From Pelargonium nanum (Eukaryota; Streptophyta; Magnoliopsida; Geraniales; Geraniaceae), in assembly GCA_036897485.1 (NCBI GenBank), contig JAYMTF010000068.1, positions 1-59,982 on the forward strand: a stretch of 59,982 bases of DNA, in the 5' to 3' direction. The stretch's first letter is position 1, and each line of letters opens with the position of its first letter. Made by a program: the position numbers and the translations under genes. This document shows, piece by piece, positions 52,243 through 59,982 of this stretch. Under the pieces are notes generated by a model that saw only the letters and a program-made list of their open reading frames with translations, was not told where the DNA came from and made no database searches.

Positions 52243-53880
52243 AAATTCTAAAATATTGTCTAAATAAATATGGTATAAGAGCATATACTAGAACTAGATT
52301 GTAGCGAGATTGTGATATTTCATAGATTTATTCTATTTAACATTAAGAATTAGGAGTTATTCAATAATAAGTAAGGGGTCTAGCCAAAAACTTTATTGCA
52401 CTTAAGAGAAATACGTTCCCTCTATCTAAATGTCAATATGCCCCATATTTTTACTATTAACTTTTAGAGGTTAGCTAAAGAATACAATACAGGGGATACT
52501 GTAAAAATTCTGCTGTCCTAGATTTTATTATGAATGAACCCGCTTGCCTAAAGCTTTTGGTTAGGAAAATACGGAAGCTCTCTTTATTTACTGAAAGGGA
52601 AGGGCAGATATTTCGATTAAAAAAGGATACAAAAAAAATTCTAGCAACTACTATGACTGTATAACCAATCCGTTTTCTTTTGCGTAATATATATAAGGGC
52701 TTTAGGTTTAGATTATACAGTTATGAATTCAATATAGGATTTTCTTCTGAGCTTCAATTCCCATATACCTGATTCTTTTTACGAAGTGCTTGCAGATTAA
52801 CCCAAACGACATTGACACAAATTTCTAATTCTAAACGCTATATAGAAAAGATTTCCTTTTTGAGTTCTGTGGATCCAGGTGTACTACTGTACCCCGGAAC
52901 TCTAGAATAATAAAGCAATATTGAAAAACCTTAGTCGCAAAATCTTAATAGTAGACGGAAAAGAATGAAGGGTAGGGGTATCCAGAAAGCTAAACCCCAA
53001 ATTAAAGTAAGCTTTATGAATCTCCATACATATAAACTCATAACATTTCGTCCATAGATTATCTCTGACCTAAAATCCTTCCTTATTTTATTAAAACTTT
53101 TATTTAGTAAGAATAGTTAGGACACAAAAACTACAAGAATAGGGATCGCAAACTATTCCTTTGATTAAAATTTTAGTTTTATATACCTCGTAATAGTATA
53201 CTTAATCGACAAACTAAGGGATTAGTACCAGTTACTATTTTCTTTTTAACTACAAATGGCTTGGTAAAAAGGGGTATAGATTTTTTGAAAACCGGCTGAT
53301 GAATGTCTATTGTCAGTGATTAAGTTTCTTGTTGATATTATATATCTGAGTATATACGGAAACTCTTTCTTAATCATAAAGAATCGAGAGGAGAGTCTTT
53401 CCCTAGTGGACTACTAAAGACTTTTTTTAGGAGTTTCTTGGCTGTAAAGGGGGATATTAAAAGAAACAAGATATAGAACCCTTACATAGAATACTTGTAC
53501 TAGTACTGAAGCTTGAATTATAGAACTTGAATAACAAAGTAATATATCTTCCCTTGTGTCTCTAATTTGTTAGACTCATGTACTCAGGTGGTATTCTTTC
53601 ATGCAGCCCTTGAGGAGTTCCTCACTTCGTATTCTTAGAAAGGGTTTACTTTATACTTATGTATAAATTCTTGACTATAACTTTATTTTGAAGTTTAGTA
53701 CTCAGTCAGAAGTAATACAGAATCTGAAATAAAAATAAAAGGAAAAACTCTACTCGGTAAATTCTAGGCTACCTAAAATAGCTTACATTATATATGATAA
53801 AAACCACAGAAGAGATAAAAGGTCCACAACCCAGTTACTTTTTAATAACTTATAAGGAGGATACTTAAGAAAGAGGTTTT

Positions 53881-53970
53881 AGACTTAAGAAGAGTAATAC
53901 AATAGTTACAGGTTTTTTCTTCCTAGCAACAAGACTAATACAACAGGGATACAGAAAGTAGGGCTCTTTA
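53881..53970 (+). pseudogene. Possible Lys-rich fragment, copy 6
   Basis: A short + strand reading gives SNKTNTTGIQKVG, close to TNKTNTG of copy 1 and TGIQRR of copy 4; just upstream, another frame reads LKKSNTIVTG. There are stops in all frames and no start. The match is short and could be coincidence. Confidence 0.2.
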
Positions 53971-55089
53971 TAATATAAAGTGTAAGGTATACTACTGCAC
54001 CTAAACAAGTCTCGTTCTGACTATCGACTAAAGTCAGTCCTACCTTTCCTTAATAATGGGGGTCAGAAATGCTTTCCCGAGGCACTTATCTCTTAATCGG
54101 GCTTGTAAAATCTGCTTCAACTGGAGATCTGATACAAAAAAAATAGGTTAAAGTGTTAAAAGATGTATTACCCTTTTTTATTTTACATATTAGTTAGGAA
54201 CCCTTTATACGATACGGAGTTCTCGCTTAGAGAGCAAGGGCTATTACAAGCTTCTATTCTCTACTGATTTTTTTTCTTAAACGATTGTTATAAATCTGGG
54301 ACTTCCAGTGTCCTTAATTCGGTAACAAAGGAGCCCCTTACTAAAACTATTACAAAATTAACTTTATTGGTATAGTCTAAAACTTAGTAGTAATACGGCT
54401 CAAGAATGACTCCAAAAGTACGGCGTTTTTAGAAAGGAAAACCCAAGATCCAGTAACTAAAATGAGAGGGTTTAAAGGCCCCGGGGATCATATATTCTCG
54501 TATATTAATACAGTCATTTACTCCACGAAACGACCTACTTAAACAAACAACTCTTTTTGAGGCATTGTCACAAAGCAAAATTCTTCTTATGGTATAGGAA
54601 GCTCCCAGGGTACTAGTATACCGCGGATTCCTTAAAATTCTTTTTAAAAGCATAGGGGGAAGTTGTGTATTCTCTAAAGGTATTGAGTTAAGTCAGTAGC
54701 TATAAACTCTTACCAAACATTGCTGATTAACCACTAGCTAGATCTAGAAGTAGGCAATCTGTGAGTGTATTTAAAACCTTTTTAATAGCCCACGATTACC
54801 AGAATTTTCCGCATTTACTAACCTAACTAAGCAGGATTACTCGAACTTTTGAGGACTACAAGATCCTCGTTTTCCCTATGTACGTATATGTATGTTACTA
54901 TCTCATAATAAAGAAAAGTTTTATGTTAAATTGGCATTCCTTTTTTATTCTGGTAATCCAGAATGCTCTATAATAACGAAGTTCATTATCATCAAGTAGA
55001 GTCCCTGATATTACCATATTTATTCTCTGGAATACTATACCCATACTCTGACATAGGACTCTTTGGAAGAAAAATAGTAAAAATCGATT

Positions 55090-55111
55090 GCTATTTAAAA
55101 GCTATTTAAAA
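55090..55111. repeat. 11-bp perfect tandem duplication
   Basis: GCTATTTAAAA occurs twice without a spacer (55090-55100 and 55101-55111). Confidence 0.9.
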
Positions 55112-55954
55112 AATGACTAAGTGTTAAGAACCACCTAAAATAAATTTCTTAATCGAAATCTATGAAGTTTTTTTAACTCCTTGTACAAAGCTCTAGATAT
55201 AAGAAAGCTACCTATATGATATCAGGAAAAACAAGCAACAAAAATTTAAAGGTACACATAATTTATGGAACTTTATAATCGAAATTCATTCCGAAAAGTG
55301 GCTGCTAGTGTAATTCCCCTATATCTATTATATACGTGATTCGCATGCTGTATCCCAAACCCAACTCTGTAAGGTAAGTAAAACGACTTTTTGAGTAGGT
55401 AGAATAGAAGGCTAAAGAGAGTAGGAACAGATTAGCACACCGTGACCTGTATTGATTGAAACGTAAGCAGTGACAAGTTACTTACATGGTGGGGTATGCC
55501 TTGGATTGAAGGATAGCGAGTACCCTTTGATATGTATAATGACCTATTTTGGGCTCAATTCCTAACTCTCACGGGGCAATGAGAGAAGTACTGATAGCCC
55601 TTTTCTTACGCACGCATACTTTAAGCATGCATCCCAAACCTGACCTTTTGATATGTATTTGTACTAATAAAATAAGACTTAGAATTCCGCCTGAGTCAGC
55701 GGACTTGCTTGTTAGAAGCATCCAGTTTTCATTTATTGGGAAAATCTACCTAATATTGGCGGATATCGAAACTCTTTTCCCGATGTTAAGGCAACGCAAA
55801 AAGGAGTTCAAGCCTTCTTTTACACGGGTACTTTAAGTCCTCTAATTACCCAACCAAAATCTCTTTCTTTCCTGGCCAGGCCTTACCGGTATCAACAGCG
55901 AGAAAAAGCAACTATGTATCCTTCTAGTTGAAGTCTGTCCTCTATTCTACTCGA

Positions 55955-56020
55955 GTAATTCGCTTCGAACCCACGCATGCTGCTTCTCAGACTGGTGATT
56001 TACCACTTGGCTATACTTAA
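55955..56020 (-). pseudogene. tRNA remnant related to tRNA-Cys-type genes
   Basis: The minus strand shares with the tRNA-Cys at 1586 the D-arm string TAGCCAAGTGGTAA, the AGTCTG before the anticodon, and a T-arm core (CAT, CGT, GGTTCGAA in order). The loop placed by this alignment is CTGAGAA, which would give anticodon GAG. The anticodon and T stems retain only some pairs and the acceptor ends do not match, so it is not functional. It is the clearest tRNA relic here and may be a copy of tRNA-Cys or of a related tRNA. Confidence 0.55.
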
Positions 56021-58282
56021 AAAAGTAGAACAGGAATTACTATAAGGAGAGTTTACAAGAAGATATGAATCATTTCTATATACGTAATTAAAAATACCAG
56101 CAACTTTCACGATATTAAGAATAGGTATAGAGTGGTGAGGTTCCCTTTCTTTTCTTAGAAACGAGACATTAATGCGAAGGGTCTCGCGCCATTATGAAAC
56201 CGATGACAGTGGAATATCTTTTTTAGAACCTGATAAAGTCCTATTTATTGTCAGGACTATAAGCTTCGACCACAGCTACTAGTACTAGTAAAAAGAGACT
56301 AGGAAGCAAGAACCATACCGAGTAGTGGGGATATTACCCAAAGTCTCTAGATTTGCGCAAAAAGTAGGACTAATTAATACTAGCTCAATTGCCAGAATTC
56401 CTGAACTAGTCAAGTTATTCTACAAGACTAGTAGCAGTTCCCCCTTCGTTTTTGGGAGTTATATCTTTCATTTCTCATTTATGAATTACCAAATCCATTA
56501 CTTAATATAAAGACATGGGTCTATTTAAAGAACCCGCTTCTTTACACTTTACTAGCTTATAGTATACAAAGGAACTCCTCATTCTAGTTTAGCTATACCA
56601 GTCCGCGGTAGCTCTTGTCACTTTATATAATTGTGCTTAATCTTGGTTTAAATAAGTAAGCACCCAAGAGTTTCTCTAAAAGGATAAACCATTTTTACTT
56701 ATTTTATCTAACTGCTTTGAGTTTTTGAAGTAATGCTAGCAAAACCCCTGGGTCCAAACTTTATTAGATTCCAGAAGAAGGTCAGAGTAAGAGTTTGTAT
56801 TACAAGTAGGCTTTGTTAAATCCAGTACTGTGAAACCGGGGTATCATGGGACAACCTAGACCCAATTAAATAAGTTTGGATAAGGTTAGGCGTAATAATT
56901 ACCCCAAAATTAAAATTAAGGGGTGTCTCATTGTCTACTGGCTTCTTTTTGATAGAAAAAATAAAGTAGGAATTGTTTATCCTCTTGCTCATAACAAGTT
57001 TATGCCTACTCGCCGAAGTCTTTTAAGATTTTGGGTATGGCACCAGGGTTGCATTTGAATCAAAAATCTCAAGGCACTTTGGTCTACTGTTAATTGTTTA
57101 GAGACATATAATAAGCTAGCGAAAAAGCTAGTATTCTCGGTTAATCTATTAGTTCTTGCTTTGCCAGGACTTTTGTTTTTTGATTAATTTGTACTCTTGT
57201 ATATTGGATATACTTGATAATAAAGAAACCCACTTAGGGTCTTTTGATTGAGGTAACGAGGTTCCTCTCTCGTTCAGTAGAAGTTTCCTTTCCTCAGCTA
57301 ACAGAATAATAAAGAGGGGTGTTATTCGAAATGCTTCTTATACAAAGAAAGACATAGCTAAAACTCTTCCTGTCCCTGTTAATATTCAGCAGGTATTAGC
57401 CTGCGCTTTCAAAAACGAGGATTGAAATCCCCAGCATTTTGAGACTAATGAAATAGCGAGTAGAGGGTAAATCAGTACTAAAAAAACTATTTAATTATAA
57501 ATTCTCTGTAATGTTAATCAAAAAAGGTGATGCCTCAATCGCTACTTGCTTGGTATATCTCAATATAGGTTAGAATATCAAAGCACACCTTATAATAGAG
57601 GGGTTTACGCTTTTGATTAGACAGACTTAAAAAGTCCGGGGTTCTCAAAAATTAAATGGATCTCATACCTATGTACTTTACCAAATTTTAGGATTAGCCC
57701 ACATGGTTATTTCGCTCTAGCAGATAAGGGGTTTCTGAAATTAATCCTGACTTGATCTTTAAATTTAATAAAAAATACTAAGATCTTAATCTCTTCTGTG
57801 CTTTCTGTTATATAGCGACCAAAGAATATATAAGTGTAGGTAACTCTTTAGAGCCCTACTTTTAAGTATAGAATTTTAATTCTGACTCTTGTCATAAGAG
57901 ACCGGAAAAAATCATTGCTTTTTGAGGCCTATTAAGATACATCTTACTATTGCACGCATTCTAGCCCACGTAAACCCTGTAGAATTCTAGTTTACCTTGT
58001 CTTTTATCGAAAAAAAAGTCGTATGAACTATGTCTCATTAGCATCAGGATTCTGTATCAGTCGATCAAAAAAAATATGTACTCGTTAGAGTAGTTCATAC
58101 CAGATCATTAGCTTCATATATCTTAAACTCGAGCTGCAAGTCCCAAAAGAGGAAAAAGGAATACTTCATTTAATATTTATAAGCAACGTACCTGAGCTAA
58201 TAGTACCGGATTTTAAACAAGCTTCTCTTTATAAAAGTATTACAAGTATTTACTTTGAACCCGCTGATCATGAAAAGTCTAC

Positions 58283-58300
58283 TTTAACTTTTAAGTTAAA
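58283..58300. repeat. Hairpin TTTAACTT/AAGTTAAA
   Basis: Eight-base perfect arms separated by TT. No T run follows; AAAACAGG follows on the right. Confidence 0.8.
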
Positions 58301-59870
58301 ACAGGACTACTAAAAACCTAAAAGACTTGAGATATTAAAATCTTTAACAGATTTAAGGGTAACCACCCAGTACAAAAGGAAATTCTCCAGGAATAGTACG
58401 GCTTTTTAATATAATTTTTGAGGTAAGGATTACTTTTTGCCAAGTATCGAACCGGTAGGAATAGCCTGTAGTAGCTTAGTGGGAAAAAAATATTAAAAAC
58501 TAGGTATATAACAGTAGTCTTGATTTTATGAATAGAAATGAATTTTTTACATAGAATTGGGGTAAGTAGGATTTAGTTCTTATTAATTTTATTGTATTCA
58601 CTCTATGAAACTCTGAAATATTCCATTGAAAGTAAAGGGGCTCCTGTCAAAACTAAATTGAATAAGCATTGGGACTAGGAAATTCCCAAAATCCCTGCAA
58701 AAGAAAGGATTAATTCAAAAAGGTCTAAACCGGTTATTAGATAGGACATGGAAAAGCTCCCCTTTGAATTGCAAACGCCTTGTTGGCCCGATTAAAGTTA
58801 CATCTCTTACAAGGAGCCTCCTATTATATTCCAAGCTTAAATAGACGAATAAAGAACCATATTCTTTCGGTTTAGGTTAGGACAAAGAATGTTAACCGAG
58901 TTTCCTATTTTAGAAGAGTAATGTTCTACTTTCCCGGTTTGTATGAAAAGACCGTACCCCTTCAATCAATTAACATTATACCAAAAAGAATTCCTAGTTA
59001 CGGTATATTAACTTTATACACACTCTCGGGTTTACTACTCCTTTAAATTGTTGTAACAAGTTGAGGATTTAAGTTAACTATACGGGACCTAATCTGCTTA
59101 TTACGCGGGAATACCGTGACATAGTTTATTTTAAGGTTATGTACATGGGTTCAAAACGCCTTCTTTGTAGAAAATAATAGCTATTCTCGGCTTGAATCTA
59201 TATTTGACAGCTTGACCTCTTTATAAGCTATTCTATAGAAGCACTTTTCTAATTAAGAAGTTTTTGTGTAGAATTTTCAGGAAATTAAAAAGAATACAAC
59301 GAGAAGCTCGAACGGTCCCTTAGGTTACTGCTGTACAGAAGAGGCTTTAAAAAAGTATCAGGATCCTGGTCTAGTTTCTTTAGTTTCTATTTGTACTACC
59401 CAAAAATGAGATTCTTGCCAAATTTACAATAATTATAGAAATGGCTACTTACTGGAGCATCTCTTTCAATTGGTTCCTTAATCTAGCGGTCTTTTTATAG
59501 GAATTTTTATTACCAATGCTTAGAATTCCCGATTTCCTTATTACAAAATACTTCTATTGGGGCCTTTTTCGACATATTTAAGTGACCCCCAATAGAAAGC
59601 TCTAAGACCCCTCCTTTTTATTTCCAATTTTTTCTATAACTTTTACCAGAATGTATTATAGTATTTAGACTTAAAAACCTTCGTTAAAGACTTTATTTGA
59701 TATCAGATTCTCCTGTAAACCTGCACGGTTACGTGTACTTCCTTGTTAAGCTAGAAACTCCTTTTCACGCCTAGATACTAAGCCCTTTATATATATCCCC
59801 TACTTTCGAAACTCCTTAGATTGCTTTAGCTTAAGATCTACGGCTTACGGTTGTTCCTTTCTTCTTATTG

Positions 59871-59982
59871 TATATATATATATTGTATTAGTATTACTTT
59901 ATAGTTGTATTAAGGTATATTACTCCTGTTCTTAGTTCTTTTCCTATGAGTGTTTGTCTGGTTGGTTTCTGGTTACTGGTTT
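59871..59982. repeat. Low-complexity end of window
   Basis: Starts with (TA)6 (59871-59882) and continues with TATTGTATTAGTATTAC-like DNA resembling the low-complexity spacers at 7780-8010. It runs off the window, so another Lys-rich repeat unit could lie beyond. Confidence 0.4.

Larger units (their letters stand above)
37674..53880. other. Intergenic DNA, no genes seen
   Basis: About 16 kb with no supportable gene. Contents: a 22-bp near-perfect palindrome (42754-42775), a (TA)11 tract (44821-44842), an A11 run (46100-46110), a dispersed repeat pair (47645-47690 and 51785-51833), a hairpin (50801-50820) and tRNA remnants (47416-47480, 52182-52242). Frames of 61-83 codons at 38327-38578, 39743-39946, 43173-43358, 44312-44527, 44503-44703, 48293-48502, 49412-49597 and 51415-51630 carry no recognisable motif. 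Confidence 0.6.
53971..59870. other. Intergenic DNA, no genes seen
   Basis: About 6 kb without a supportable gene. Contents: an 11-bp tandem duplication (55090-55111), a tRNA remnant (55955-56020) and a hairpin (58283-58300). Frames at 54429-54653, 55549-55836 (95 codons, TTG start), 56325-56510 and 56876-57058 are unrecognised. Confidence 0.6.

Overview
This 60 kb window is AT-rich (about two thirds A+T by eye) and almost free of genes. The only gene I can call with high confidence is one complete tRNA-Cys (GCA) at 1586-1657 on the + strand. No protein family is recognisable in any frame. The open frames that exist (longest 95 codons, with a TTG start) are no longer or more numerous than random DNA of this composition would give, by a rough estimate. 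I found no rRNA, CRISPR array, transposase, reverse transcriptase, homing endonuclease or phage gene.

Origin: the tRNA-Cys is of bacterial/organellar type (three-pair D stem, CTGCAAA anticodon loop, T73 discriminator, no encoded CCA). One such tRNA plus decayed tRNA remnants and short GC-rich palindromes in AT-rich DNA fits an expanded organelle genome, for example a repeat-swollen green-algal plastid or a large mitochondrial genome. This is inference; a nuclear copy of organelle DNA cannot be excluded.

Layout. 1-1130: two related tRNA remnants and a 15-bp tandem duplication. 1586-1657: tRNA-Cys. 1658-6850: intergenic DNA with palindromes and one tRNA remnant. 6840-8330: a compositionally distinct island with three diverged copies of a sequence that, on the minus strand, encodes a very basic Lys-rich polypeptide; one copy keeps a 75-codon frame. 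8330-20700: intergenic DNA with hairpins and a weak tRNA remnant. 20729-21741: a locally more GC-rich patch with three short + strand frames (46, 46 and 60 codons), none recognised. 21742-27800: intergenic. 27833-27988: a fourth Lys/Arg-rich fragment (minus). 28000-37100: intergenic, with tandem duplications, hairpins and a tRNA-like stretch. 37141-37673: a fifth copy and another Lys-rich fragment (plus). 37700-59982: intergenic DNA with a dispersed repeat pair, a 22-bp near-perfect palindrome, a (TA)11 microsatellite, three more tRNA remnants and a possible sixth Lys-rich fragment near 53.9 kb.

No operon or pathway can be described. The two most informative patterns are the decaying Lys-rich repeat family and the excess of short GC-rich palindromes. 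Both suggest that repeat spread and decay shaped this DNA.
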